Notes: generated from the sequence alone by a model not told the origin. Shown: positions 1 through 7,984, numbered from the stretch's first letter. The stretch is 30,127 nucleotides of DNA from an uncultured Bacteroidaceae bacterium (GCA_904501945.1 CAJGCU010000015.1:1-30127), one strand, 5' to 3'. Numbers and translations: made by a program.

Positions 1-1446
1 GTAGAAATCTCAGAACTCCTGTCACGCATGCTTTCCATGCGCAAGATACCACACCAGGTGCTCAATGCAAAGCTCCATCAGAAAGAAGCTGATATTGTGG
101 CATTGGCAGGTCAGAGCACATTGGGAGAAGTGATCAACGAGGACGGAACTAAGGAGGAAAAACTCTTGGGTGCAGTGACTATTGCTACCAATATGGCAGG
201 CCGTGGAACCGACATCAAACTTTCTGACGAAGTGAAAGCAGCTGGCGGACTTGCCATCATTGGTACAGAGCGTCATGAGAGTCGCCGTGTGGACCGCCAG
301 CTTCGTGGACGTTCTGGACGTCAGGGTGATCCAGGCTCATCCATTTTCTACGTTTCTCTTGAGGATAAGCTCATGCGCCTCTTCGCCAGTGACCGCATCT
401 CCAAAGTCATGGACCGTCTTGGATTCGAAGATGGAGAAATGATAGAGCATAAGATGATTAACCAGTCTATTGAACGTGCCCAGAAGAAGGTCGAGGAGAA
501 CAACTTTGGCATTCGTAAGCGCTTGCTTGAATACGACGACGTGATGAACAAGCAGCGAAAAGTCATCTATGAGCGCCGTCGCCATGCTCTCATGGGAGAA
601 CGCATAGGCATGGACATTGCCAACATAATTTGGGATCGTGTCGTGAAAATCCTTGGCAACGGCGACTACGAAAGCTGCCGCGAAGACTTCTTACGCATCT
701 TTGCAATGGAACTTCCTTTCGACATGGAGAAATTTGATAACACCAGCCGTACTAAGCTCGAAGATGAAGCGTTCGACATCGTTATCGACTCTTTCAAGAA
801 AAGAACAGCTCGCCTCGCCTCTGTAGCCTATCCAGTCATCAAAGATGTGTACGAAACCAAAGGACATATGTACGAAAACATTCTTGTCCCCATCACAGAC
901 GGACGTCGCATCTATCAGATAAGCATTCCCCTCAAGGAAGCATATGAGACAGAAGGCAACTCGATCCTGATAGCTTTCGAGAAAGCCATACTCCTTCACA
1001 CGATTGACGACGCATGGAAAGAGAATCTGCGCGAGCTCGACGAACTCAAGCATTCTGTACAAAATGCGTCATACGAGCAGAAAGATCCATTGCTCATCTT
1101 CAAGCTCGAATCTGTAAACCTCTTCGACAAGATGGTCAACGACATCAACAATGGCACCATCTCAGTGCTCATGCGCTGCTCCATTCCTATTGCAGAAGAG
1201 CAAGACGTGAAGCAAGCTCCACAAACTCCTATAGAAGAGCCTGTTCAGAACCTCAAAGAGACACACCAGAACCTCGACGAGCCATCTGAAACACAGCGTC
1301 AGCAAGCACAAGCTGCGCAGACAGACACGCGTGCGCGCCAGCCCATGACACCCGTTGTCAATAACGGCCCTAAAATTGGACGTAATGATCCTTGCCCGTG
1401 TGGTTCTGGAAAAAAATACAAAAACTGTCATGGTAAAATGCAATAA
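1..1446 (+). CDS. secA: Protein translocase subunit SecA, C-terminal part (5' end outside window)
   Basis: The reading frame is open from base 1, so this is the 3' part (about 481 residues) of SecA, the ATPase that drives preproteins through SecYEG at the inner membrane. Visible in order are the end of the second nucleotide-binding domain, with TNMAGRGTDIKL and the arginine-finger motif QLRGRSGRQGDPGSS, then the helical scaffold with LLEYDDVMNKQR, the wing and scaffold region, a low-complexity Gln/Glu/Pro-rich linker, and the C-terminal zinc-binding SEC-C tail (CPCGSGKKYKNCHG). That tail normally contacts SecB and ribosomes. The frame ends cleanly and a strong terminator follows within 75 bp, so secA is the last gene of its transcript. 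Identity is essentially certain. The N-terminal half, with the Walker A site and the preprotein cross-linking domain, is not visible. Confidence 0.98.
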   Translation, partial: VEISELLSRMLSMRKIPHQVLNAKLHQKEADIVALAGQSTLGEVINEDGTKEEKLLGAVTIATNMAGRGTDIKLSDEVKAAGGLAIIGTERHESRRVDRQLRGRSGRQGDPGSSIFYVSLEDKLMRLFASDRISKVMDRLGFEDGEMIEHKMINQSIERAQKKVEENNFGIRKRLLEYDDVMNKQRKVIYERRRHALMGERIGMDIANIIWDRVVKILGNGDYESCREDFLRIFAMELPFDMEKFDNTSRTKLEDEAFDIVIDSFKKRTARLASVAYPVIKDVYETKGHMYENILVPITDGRRIYQISIPLKEAYETEGNSILIAFEKAILLHTIDDAWKENLRELDELKHSVQNASYEQKDPLLIFKLESVNLFDKMVNDINNGTISVLMRCSIPIAEEQDVKQAPQTPIEEPVQNLKETHQNLDEPSETQRQQAQAAQTDTRARQPMTPVVNNGPKIGRNDPCPCGSGKKYKNCHGKMQ

Positions 1447-1475
1447 TTCAACATTTTACAATTAATACTACAATT

Positions 1476-1518
1476 AAAGTGAGAACTGCTTCCTTTTTGG
1501 TACGGTTCTCACTTTTTT
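1476..1518 (+). terminator. Rho-independent terminator of secA
   Basis: AGTGAGAAC (1478-1486) pairs perfectly with GTTCTCACT (1505-1513), and an A/T pair extends it on either side. The loop is about 18 nt and the stem runs straight into six T residues (1513-1518). It starts 30 bp after the secA stop codon. Confidence 0.88.
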
Positions 1519-1703
1519 GTATTCTAAACAAAATAGAAAGGTCGAATTTTATTGTATAGTACTTTGTGAAATCGAATGGTGCTGGAACATTCAAATGTTG
1601 TGCTCTCCATCACAATTACGCTCAGCCCTTTATTGTAGTTACGATACAGGGGGTATCTTAATTTCAATAGTTCTGCAATTAAAATCTGGCAAACTTTATA
1701 ATC
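1519..1703. other. Gene-free gap between convergent secA and fcl
   Basis: The non-coding gap totals 320 bp (1447-1766) and has a terminator at each end. The middle is AT-rich. The only structure I see there is a short palindrome, AACATT-CA-AATGTT (1586-1599). An 89-codon open frame on the plus strand at 1517-1786 runs through both the gap and the fcl terminator, has no recognisable protein character and overlaps the end of fcl, so I do not call it a gene. Confidence 0.6.
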
Positions 1704-1705
1704 AT

Positions 1706-1746
1706 AAAAAAGAGAGGAGCAATGCCTATTGCAAATCCTCTCTTTT
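1706..1746 (-). terminator. Terminator of the gmd-fcl transcript, possibly bidirectional
   Basis: AAAAGAGAGGA (1708-1718) pairs with TCCTCTCTTTT (1736-1746). An inner stem GCAAT/ATTGC (1719-1723 / 1728-1732) continues it, with an AAA bulge at 1733-1735. Read on the minus strand the hairpin ends in a T-run, about 20 bp after the fcl stop. The plus-strand side is also T-rich, so it could stop transcripts from both directions. Confidence 0.85.
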
Positions 1747-1766
1747 CTTTATTGTGATTGTAGTTG

Positions 1767-2966
1767 TCAACCTTGTTTGTGGTTGATGCAGATGCCCTTC
1801 AAGTACCATTCGTAAAGGCGATGGACACCTTCTTCAATTTCGATGGCGTGATGCCATCCAAGGCGATGGAGCTTGTCAACATTTGTCAGTTTCTTCATTG
1901 TGCCATCTGGTTTAGAAGAATCCCAACGGAGTTCCCCTTTGAAGCCAATTTCCTGCATGATTTTCTTGGCCACTTCCTTGATGGAGATTTCCTTGCCTGT
2001 GCCTACATTGATGTGGCAGTTGCGAATTTCTTTGATCCCGTCTCTGTTTACAACAAAATCACTCTTTTCTATTACGTCTTGGAAATCGACATTTAATAGG
2101 CAATGAACGGAGGCGTCTGCCATTTCCTCGCTCCAGAGGAATTCGCGCATAGGCGCTCCAGTCCCCCATAGAGTGACTGCTTCTGGAGTTATGCCATAAT
2201 GACGTAGCACTTGAAGAATGGTGTAATCATCGCTCATCGCTGTTGCTATAATTGTTTGTGACGCCTTTGATTCTGCCTCGTCTTGTGCGCCTTGCCCATC
2301 TACCATCTTAGGCACCTTCATGGAAACGGGACGTAGCTGCAGGTCTTTGCGGACAGCATCCCAATTCCCTTCATTCAAGCACTTGGCCAGATGAATCTTT
2401 CGAATCATGGCAGGAAGCACATGGGAGTTCTCAAGATGAAAATTGTCATTAGGGCCATACAAGTTGGTTGGCATTACGGCGATGTAATTTGTACCATACT
2501 GAAGATTGAATGATTCACACATCTTCAATCCTGCAATCTTGGCGATGGCATAAGGTTCGTTGGTATATTCGAGTGGCGATGTGAGCAAGCAGTCTTCTGG
2601 CATTGGCTGTGGCGCCTCCCCTGGATAAATGCAGGTTGAACCAAGAAATAAGAGCTTTTTCACCCCGTGTTTCCATGCTTCTCCAATTACATTTTGCTGT
2701 ATTTGAAGATTCTTATAAATGAAATCTGCACGGTATTGCAGGTTTGCCATAATACCTCCTACGTGTGCAGCGGCTAATACTACGGCATCTGGCTGTTCTT
2801 CGTCAAAGAACGTTTTTACAGCAACAGGGTCAAGCAAATCCAGTTCAGCATGCGATTTTCCAACGAGATTGTCATAGCCTCGTGCCTTGAGGTTGTTCCA
2901 GATGGCGGAACCAACCAGGCCATTGTGGCCTGCTACAAAAATTTTTGAACTCTTATCTAATGACAT
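1767..2966 (-). CDS. fcl: GDP-L-fucose synthase
   Basis: This NADPH-dependent epimerase/reductase converts GDP-4-keto-6-deoxy-D-mannose to GDP-L-fucose in the cytoplasm, the donor for fucosylated surface glycans. It is an extended short-chain dehydrogenase. The Rossmann motif GHNGLVGSAI lies at about residues 13-22, and the catalytic Tyr and Lys sit in EPYAIAK. At 399 residues it is longer than the roughly 320-residue enterobacterial enzyme. The excess is an insertion at about residues 190-265, between the substrate-binding region (LYGPNDNFHLENSHVLPA) and the conserved WGTGAPMREFLW. The start lies 7 bp after the gmd stop, so the two are co-transcribed. Gmd-Fcl is the complete de novo GDP-fucose route, and with the upstream partner adjacent the assignment is secure. 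Confidence 0.96.
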   Translation of the reverse strand: MSLDKSSKIFVAGHNGLVGSAIWNNLKARGYDNLVGKSHAELDLLDPVAVKTFFDEEQPDAVVLAAAHVGGIMANLQYRADFIYKNLQIQQNVIGEAWKHGVKKLLFLGSTCIYPGEAPQPMPEDCLLTSPLEYTNEPYAIAKIAGLKMCESFNLQYGTNYIAVMPTNLYGPNDNFHLENSHVLPAMIRKIHLAKCLNEGNWDAVRKDLQLRPVSMKVPKMVDGQGAQDEAESKASQTIIATAMSDDYTILQVLRHYGITPEAVTLWGTGAPMREFLWSEEMADASVHCLLNVDFQDVIEKSDFVVNRDGIKEIRNCHINVGTGKEISIKEVAKKIMQEIGFKGELRWDSSKPDGTMKKLTNVDKLHRLGWHHAIEIEEGVHRLYEWYLKGICINHKQG

Positions 2967-2973
2967 GATATGC

Positions 2974-4083
2974 TTATTTTACAAGTCCTTTTTCGAGATA
3001 CTCTGCCAAGTTCGTTCTCATGACTGATGCCACGTGGTCGGCAGCCACCTTCTCCATGTCATGTTTCACCATAATAGAAACAAGCTGTTCGAAAGAAGTT
3101 GTCTGAGGATTCCATCCAAGTTTCTCTTTTGCCTTGGTTGGGTCGCCCCAGAGGTTAACCACGTCTGTTGGACGGTAGAAGTCTTCTGAAACCTCGACCA
3201 GTGTCTTGCCGATGAGATTGTCTGGTCCTGCTACGCAGATGCCCTTCTCGTTCATGTCTTCGCCTTCAAACTTCAGTTCGATGCCTGCAGCCTTGAATGC
3301 ATAGTAGGCAAATTCACGGACAGAGTGCTGTACGCCTGTGGCGATGACAAAGTCTTCTGGCTTTTCCTGCTGGAGAATGAGCCACATGCACTCCACGTAG
3401 TCCTTGGCATAGCCCCAGTCGCGAAGAGAAGAAAGGTTGCCCAAATAAAGTTTATCCTGCTTGCCTTGTGCAATACGCGCTGCTGCAAGGGTTATTTTTC
3501 GTGTCACGAAAGTTTCGCCACGGCGTTCTGACTCATGGTTGAAAAGGATGCCTGAGCAGCAGTACATGTTGTAGGCCTCACGGTATTCTTTCACAATCCA
3601 GAAGCCGTAGAGCTTTGCCACAGCATAAGGTGAATATGGGTGGAATGGTGTGTTTTCGTTCTGTGGAACTTCTTCCACCTTGCCATACAGCTCAGACGTA
3701 GATGCCTGGTAGATGCGGCAGCTGTCGGCCAGGCCGCAAAGGCGAACAGCTTCCAGTACACGGAGAACGCCTACTGCGTCAACGTCAGCTGTGAACTCAG
3801 GAGAGTCGAAGCTGACCTGCACGTGTGACTGTGCTGCCAGGTTGTAAATTTCGGTAGGCTTCACCTTGCTGACAACCTGAAGAATAGACATGGAGTCTCC
3901 CAGGTCTGCATAATGCAGGTGGAAGTTGGGAGTGCCTTCAAGATGAGCGATGCGCTCGCGATAGTCAACTGAAGAACGGCGTATGGTACCATGTACTTCA
4001 TAACCCTTCGCCAAAAGGAACTCGGATAGGTATGAACCGTCCTGGCCGGTGATACCTGTGATTAATGCAACTTTTCTTTCCAT
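2974..4083 (-). CDS. gmd: GDP-mannose 4,6-dehydratase
   Basis: It catalyses the NADP-dependent dehydration of GDP-D-mannose to GDP-4-keto-6-deoxy-D-mannose, the first step of GDP-L-fucose synthesis. The N-terminus has the Rossmann motif ITGITGQDGSYL, followed by IRRSSVDYRERIAHL typical of Gmd. The active-site segment is STSELYGKVEEVPQNE, then the Tyr/Lys pair in HPYSPYAVAK. GILFNHESERRGETFVTRKI is the conserved substrate-binding stretch. At 369 residues it has the usual length. It is followed at 7 bp by fcl. Upstream, only 28 bp separate it from the stop of the LuxR-type gene on the same strand, so it may be partly read through from there, although the functions look unrelated. Confidence 0.97.
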   Translation of the reverse strand: MERKVALITGITGQDGSYLSEFLLAKGYEVHGTIRRSSVDYRERIAHLEGTPNFHLHYADLGDSMSILQVVSKVKPTEIYNLAAQSHVQVSFDSPEFTADVDAVGVLRVLEAVRLCGLADSCRIYQASTSELYGKVEEVPQNENTPFHPYSPYAVAKLYGFWIVKEYREAYNMYCCSGILFNHESERRGETFVTRKITLAAARIAQGKQDKLYLGNLSSLRDWGYAKDYVECMWLILQQEKPEDFVIATGVQHSVREFAYYAFKAAGIELKFEGEDMNEKGICVAGPDNLIGKTLVEVSEDFYRPTDVVNLWGDPTKAKEKLGWNPQTTSFEQLVSIMVKHDMEKVAADHVASVMRTNLAEYLEKGLVK

Positions 4084-4111
4084 AATGATAATTAATATAT
4101 TGATTAAAATT

Positions 4112-5065
4112 TCATATGTTCACTTCTTCAAGAGTGATGAGCTTGTTCACAATAGCATAGATTGTAATGCCTGCAGGAGAATGAATTCGCAACTTTTTGG
4201 CAATGTTACGCCGATGTGTGGTTACTGTGTTGACGGACAGGAAAAGCGTGTCTGCAATTTCCTTGTTCGACAAGCCTTTTGCTACGCAAATAACGATCTC
4301 CTTTTCTCGTTCTGAAAGTAATTCTTCTGATGTTGCAGATGCAGAAAATAGTCCAGTTCCATTTGCTGGTATACGAGTTTCTGTCAAATGCTCCAAACGG
4401 CGTACAGAAGGCAAGAATATATTGTCTTCAATCATACAATGTGTACTCAATTCTTCTTCAGCCTGATAGATGGAGATGATGGCCGCATTCAGTTTTTCAT
4501 TATTCTCCTTCTGAGGATAATACTGCATGAAGAGGCTTTTTAGTTCTTTCAGCTTAGACTCAATCGCTTCATGATGGCGAGACAGCAATTGATTTTTTTC
4601 TATCGCAATGAAATCACCATTTATGAGTTTCTCCACATAGACAAAAATTGTCGATTCCTCAAACTCCATGTGCTTGCGCACTTCTTCCACATATTCATCA
4701 TAAAACTTCAGCATCAGAAAGGCTATCTCATTTTGTACAGAACAATCAATAGCATTCAGCAAGTGAAAACGGATGCTAGGAAGCAGATATTCTAAAAAAT
4801 AGGAGTGGCTTCTTTTCAAATAGCTCAAAACCGATGCTGCATTGACGGAAGTTACATTTTGTAGCTTGTTCTCTGCCCCATTTTTTACATAATTGATAAT
4901 GGTAAGAAATGTCTCAGTATCAACTGCATATTGGCTGCAAACTTCTGCAATTGTCTTTTCTCCAAATCCTAAAGAAATACCAAAACGACTCATTATTTGC
5001 AATAAGCGGTAGTCGTTTGCAAGAACCCAGCTTAGTTTGTCTGCTCGTTTATAATTATTCTCCAT
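4112..5065 (-). CDS. Hemerythrin-like domain fused to LuxR-type helix-turn-helix regulator
   Basis: The 317-residue protein has two recognisable parts. Residues about 20-230 resemble di-iron repair proteins of the ScdA/YtfE (RIC) type. There is a short N-terminal module like DUF542, then a helical hemerythrin-like domain with the ligand pattern His87, His132 with Glu136/137 (HMEFEE), His164-His165-Glu166 and His209 with Glu213/Asp214. Residues about 247-310 are a LuxR/GerE helix-turn-helix (LLSEREKEIVICVAKGLSNKEIA, shown here across its two helices, followed by the recognition helix VNTVTTHRRNIAKKL). The Cys-Cys pair usual in the ScdA N-terminal module is replaced (FGISLGFGEKT), which argues against repair activity and for sensing. 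I infer a cytoplasmic iron, NO or oxygen-responsive regulator. It is divergent from feoAB across 229 bp. The actual signal and targets are not visible. Confidence 0.85.
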   Translation of the reverse strand: MENNYKRADKLSWVLANDYRLLQIMSRFGISLGFGEKTIAEVCSQYAVDTETFLTIINYVKNGAENKLQNVTSVNAASVLSYLKRSHSYFLEYLLPSIRFHLLNAIDCSVQNEIAFLMLKFYDEYVEEVRKHMEFEESTIFVYVEKLINGDFIAIEKNQLLSRHHEAIESKLKELKSLFMQYYPQKENNEKLNAAIISIYQAEEELSTHCMIEDNIFLPSVRRLEHLTETRIPANGTGLFSASATSEELLSEREKEIVICVAKGLSNKEIADTLFLSVNTVTTHRRNIAKKLRIHSPAGITIYAIVNKLITLEEVNI

Positions 5066-5129
5066 TCTTTTTCGATGTTAGGGCCTTCAAGCACTCTTTT
5101 TTAATAGAATTATAATCTACAAAGACTGA

Positions 5130-5148
5130 TTTGCAATTAGATTGCAAA
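5130..5148. promoter_or_regulatory. 19-bp palindrome, candidate operator between regulator and feoAB
   Basis: TTTGCAAT (5130-5137) and ATTGCAAA (5141-5148) are perfect inverted arms around a TAG spacer. The right arm overlaps the likely -7 element of the hemerythrin-LuxR gene (5145-5152, minus strand), so a bound protein would affect that promoter. A weaker inverted repeat, AGTTGCA/TGTAACT (5225-5231 / 5240-5246), overlaps the feoAB promoter. The binding protein is unknown; autoregulation by the adjacent LuxR-type protein is an inference. Confidence 0.5.
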
Positions 5149-5152
5149 GATA
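5145..5152 (-). promoter_or_regulatory. Candidate -7 element of the hemerythrin-LuxR gene
   Basis: The minus strand reads TATCTTTG, a match to the Bacteroidota -7 consensus TAnnTTTG, 80 bp upstream of the start codon. I see no good TTTG at the -33 position, so the call rests on the -7 match alone. Confidence 0.4.
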
Positions 5153-5218
5153 ATGAAAAAAAACAAGATGGGGTTTATTTTCAGGATGAATAATATGCTA
5201 AATACTAAAAAATGAGTA

Positions 5219-5249
5219 TTGTATAGTTGCATGAAAGGTTGTAACTTTG
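5219..5249 (+). promoter_or_regulatory. Candidate feoAB promoter
   Basis: TAACTTTG (5242-5249) matches the Bacteroidota -7 consensus. A TTG at 5219-5221 sits 20 bp upstream as a partial -33 element. Transcription would begin near 5256 and leave a leader of about 40 nt before the ATG at 5295. Confidence 0.55.
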
Positions 5250-5294
5250 CAAAAAAAAATAAAGACTTGTCTATTTATAACTAAAGAATAAGGA

Positions 5295-7622
5295 ATGAAA
5301 CTTTCAGAATTGCAAACAGGGAAAAAGGGCGTAATAGTTCGCGTGAAAGGGCATGGAGGATTTCGCAAGCGCATCATCGAGATGGGATTCATCAAAGGCC
5401 AAAGTGTTGAGGTGCTTCTCAATGCTCCTTTACATGACCCTGTGAAATACAAAATCATGGATTACGAGGTGAGTCTGCGTAAAGCAGAGGCAGAACTTGT
5501 TGAAATTGTAAATGAAGAGGAAGCAAGAGAATGGGAGGCATTACATTTGTTGCCACAAGGAATGCCTGCTGATAATTGCGACGACATTATACATAGGGTT
5601 GCCAGAGAGAAAGAAAAAGAATTAGATGTTGTATTTGTCGGAAATCCCAATTGTGGTAAAACAACACTCTTCAATGTGGCTTGTGGGGCTCATGAACGTG
5701 TGGGCAACTACTCAGGCGTGACTGTTGACGCTAAAGTGGGAAGTTTTGATTTTGGAGGCTATCATTTCAATCTTGTCGATTTGCCAGGAACGTACTCTCT
5801 TTCTGCTTACACGCCAGAGGAATTGTATGTCAGAAAATACATCATAGAGAAGCATCCTGATATTATTGTTAATGTCATTGATGCCAGCAACATCGAGCGA
5901 AATCTATATCTCACAACGCAATTGATAGACATGGATGTCCCCATGATTATCGCCTTAAACATGTATGACGAACTGCGCGAGAGTGGCAACACGCTGAACA
6001 TTGAGCAGCTGGGAACTTTGCTGGGAACTCCAATTGTTCCAACCGTAGGGAAAACTGGAGAAGGGGTCAAGGAACTGTTTCATCAAACTATTGAAATGAT
6101 AGAGGGTAAACAGAAGATATTTAGACATATACATATAAATCATGGAGTTTTACTTGAAGATAATATCTTGCAGATAGAACACCTCATTCGAAAAAATCCA
6201 GAACCACATCAAAACTATTCAGCACGTTTTCTTGCCATCAAATTATTGGAGAACGACAGGCAAGTTGAAGGTATCATTCGACAGTTGGATAACAGCCGTG
6301 ATATTCTTTTGCAAAGAGACATATGCCAAAAAAATATCTTTAAAGAAATCAACGAAGACAGCGAATCTACAGTTACTGATGCCAAATATGGATTTGTTCA
6401 GGGAGCATTAAAGGAGACTTTCAAAAAAGCAAACAAAAACAAGAGGCTCATGACTAAAAAGATTGACGCCGTAGTAACCCATCAACTGTGGGGATATCCC
6501 ATATTCCTCCTCCTTATGTACATCATGTTTTTCTGTACATTCAATATCGGACAATATCCAATGGACTGGATTGATTCAGCTATCGGATGGGTAGGAGATT
6601 TAATTGGAGAATGGATGCCGGACGGTCCGCTAAAAGCGCTTGTTATAGATGGAATTATTGGTGGGGTTGGAGGCGTTATTGTCTTTTTGCCTAACATATT
6701 GATTCTCTATGCTTTCATATCTTGGATGGAAGATAGTGGATACATGGCGCGTGCAGCTTTTATTATGGATAAAATAATGCACCACATGGGGTTGCATGGA
6801 AAATCTTTTATACCGATGATTATGGGATTTGGCTGTAACATTCCAGCTATTATGGCTACACGGACCATTGAAGACAGGAAGTCGCGCCTTATCACAATGC
6901 TTATCCTTCCTCTCATGTCCTGTTCTGCACGCCTTCCCGTCTACATCATCGTCATAGGCGCATTCTTCCCAAAAAAGTCAGCTTTTGTTTTATTTGCCTT
7001 GTATCTGATGGGCATTTTATTTAGTATTTTAATGGCAAAAATCTTCAGCCGCTTTTTAATTAAAGGAGAGAGCAGTCCTTTTGTGATGGAACTCCCCCCT
7101 TATCGAATGCCCTCCGTGAAAAGCGTTAGCCGACACACCTGGGAGAAAGGAAAGCAATATCTCAAGAAAATGGGAACAACCATACTTGTTGCAAGCATCG
7201 CGATTTGGGCATTGAGCTATTTCCCCCATCATGCAGAAGCAACAGAGGGGCAGCAGATGGAACTCAGCTACATAGGCCAGATTGGCAAATTTATAGAGCC
7301 AATTATAGAACCTTGTGGATTGCAATGGAAAGAAGGAGTAGCTCTCATTACTGGTATAGGAGCCAAAGAAATTGTTGCCAGCACCATGTCTGTTCTATAT
7401 CATGGCGATATTTCTACAAGTGGCATGAGTTCTTTGTCTGCATTTTGTTTCCTGATATTTGTTCTTCTCTATATGCCTTGTTTTGCAACTTGCATAGGCA
7501 TTAAAAATGAATCTGGCAAATGGGGATGGGCAATCTTTACCGCATTTTACACCACCCTTCTTGCCTGGCTTACGTCAACATTTATATATCAGATAGGCAG
7601 TTTCATTACTGGTGCCGTATAA
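5295..7622 (+). CDS. feoB: Ferrous iron transporter, FeoA-FeoB fusion
   Basis: A single 775-residue chain carries FeoA and FeoB, which import Fe2+ across the inner membrane. Residues 1-75 are the FeoA SH3-like domain (KGHGGFRKRIIEMGFIKGQ). The GTPase domain follows: G1 GNPNCGKTTLFN at residues 116-127, G2 YSGVTVD, G3 DLPGTYS and G4 NMYD. A helical linker then leads into the polytopic membrane domain from about residue 395, with the FeoB gate motifs MGFGCNIPAIMATR and CSARLPVYIIVIGAFFP. The fusion is common in Bacteroidota and explains why no separate feoA is present. The start at 5295 has its own promoter and an A-rich leader. A Cys-rich small gene follows 15 bp downstream. The divergent hemerythrin-LuxR gene suggests iron- or redox-linked control. 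Confidence 0.97.
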   Translation: MKLSELQTGKKGVIVRVKGHGGFRKRIIEMGFIKGQSVEVLLNAPLHDPVKYKIMDYEVSLRKAEAELVEIVNEEEAREWEALHLLPQGMPADNCDDIIHRVAREKEKELDVVFVGNPNCGKTTLFNVACGAHERVGNYSGVTVDAKVGSFDFGGYHFNLVDLPGTYSLSAYTPEELYVRKYIIEKHPDIIVNVIDASNIERNLYLTTQLIDMDVPMIIALNMYDELRESGNTLNIEQLGTLLGTPIVPTVGKTGEGVKELFHQTIEMIEGKQKIFRHIHINHGVLLEDNILQIEHLIRKNPEPHQNYSARFLAIKLLENDRQVEGIIRQLDNSRDILLQRDICQKNIFKEINEDSESTVTDAKYGFVQGALKETFKKANKNKRLMTKKIDAVVTHQLWGYPIFLLLMYIMFFCTFNIGQYPMDWIDSAIGWVGDLIGEWMPDGPLKALVIDGIIGGVGGVIVFLPNILILYAFISWMEDSGYMARAAFIMDKIMHHMGLHGKSFIPMIMGFGCNIPAIMATRTIEDRKSRLITMLILPLMSCSARLPVYIIVIGAFFPKKSAFVLFALYLMGILFSILMAKIFSRFLIKGESSPFVMELPPYRMPSVKSVSRHTWEKGKQYLKKMGTTILVASIAIWALSYFPHHAEATEGQQMELSYIGQIGKFIEPIIEPCGLQWKEGVALITGIGAKEIVASTMSVLYHGDISTSGMSSLSAFCFLIFVLLYMPCFATCIGIKNESGKWGWAIFTAFYTTLLAWLTSTFIYQIGSFITGAV

Positions 7623-7637
7623 TTCTAATTAAGTATT

Positions 7638-7802
7638 ATGCAAGAACTCATCGTGTATATCATTATCGCTTATGTGGCAATAGCCATTATCCGTTATTTT
7701 TACCGTCAAGCTAAAAGCAAAACCAAATGCTGTAACTCTTGCAATTCTTGTCCTATGCAGAAAGGCGAAAACTGTCATTGCCATAATAATGTCTCCAAAT
7801 AA
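7638..7802 (+). CDS. FeoB-associated Cys-rich membrane peptide
   Basis: A 54-residue frame (ATG at 7638, TAA at 7800-7802) begins 15 bp after feoB. It has one N-terminal hydrophobic helix (about residues 4-20, rich in Ile/Val/Ala), then a basic stretch, then a Cys-rich tail: Cys31, 32, 35, 38, 46 and 48 with interspersed His. This matches the small FeoB-associated Cys-rich membrane proteins found after feoB in many anaerobes. Topology by the positive-inside rule would put the Cys tail in the cytoplasm next to the FeoB GTPase. Iron delivery or transporter assembly is the usual suggestion, but no function is proven for this type. It is too short for routine gene finding, but position, composition and clean stop support it. 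Confidence 0.85.
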   Translation: MQELIVYIIIAYVAIAIIRYFYRQAKSKTKCCNSCNSCPMQKGENCHCHNNVSK

Positions 7803-7816
7803 AATTCTAATAATAG

Positions 7817-7858
7817 GACGTTACTTTCTCTCGTGATAATATAAAGGAAAGTGACGTC
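7817..7858 (+). other. Stem-loop after the feo operon
   Basis: GACGTTACTTTC (7817-7828) pairs with GAAAGTGACGTC (7847-7858): 12 pairs with one G-U, around an 18-nt loop. It starts 15 bp after the last feo gene. No T-run follows, so it is either a terminator without a U-tract or an mRNA 3'-end protecting hairpin. Confidence 0.55.
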
Positions 7859-7923
7859 TAGATTCCTGAGATATTTCTCATTGTTGCAAGCCAGTTTTGC
7901 AAAACAAGAATTTAATCCCGACC

Positions 7924-7984
7924 TACTCACCGTGTTCATAATATCTTAAACACCATGTTTGGAATATTTCGTACACGGTGAGTA
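7924..7984. repeat. Perfect 12-bp inverted repeat enclosing 23-bp-phased degenerate repeats
   Basis: TACTCACCGTGT (7924-7935) and ACACGGTGAGTA (7973-7984) are perfect inverted repeats separated by 37 bp. The segment also reads as direct repeats with a 23-bp step: CACCGTGTT at 7928, CACCATGTT at 7951 and CACGGTGAG at 7974, the first two followed by a shared AATAT. It could be a protein-binding array or a decayed palindromic repeat element. Confidence 0.6.

Noticed and set aside
1517..1786. 89-codon plus-strand frame after secA
   Set aside because: It starts in the secA terminator, crosses the fcl terminator, overlaps the fcl end and has no domain, signal or family resemblance.
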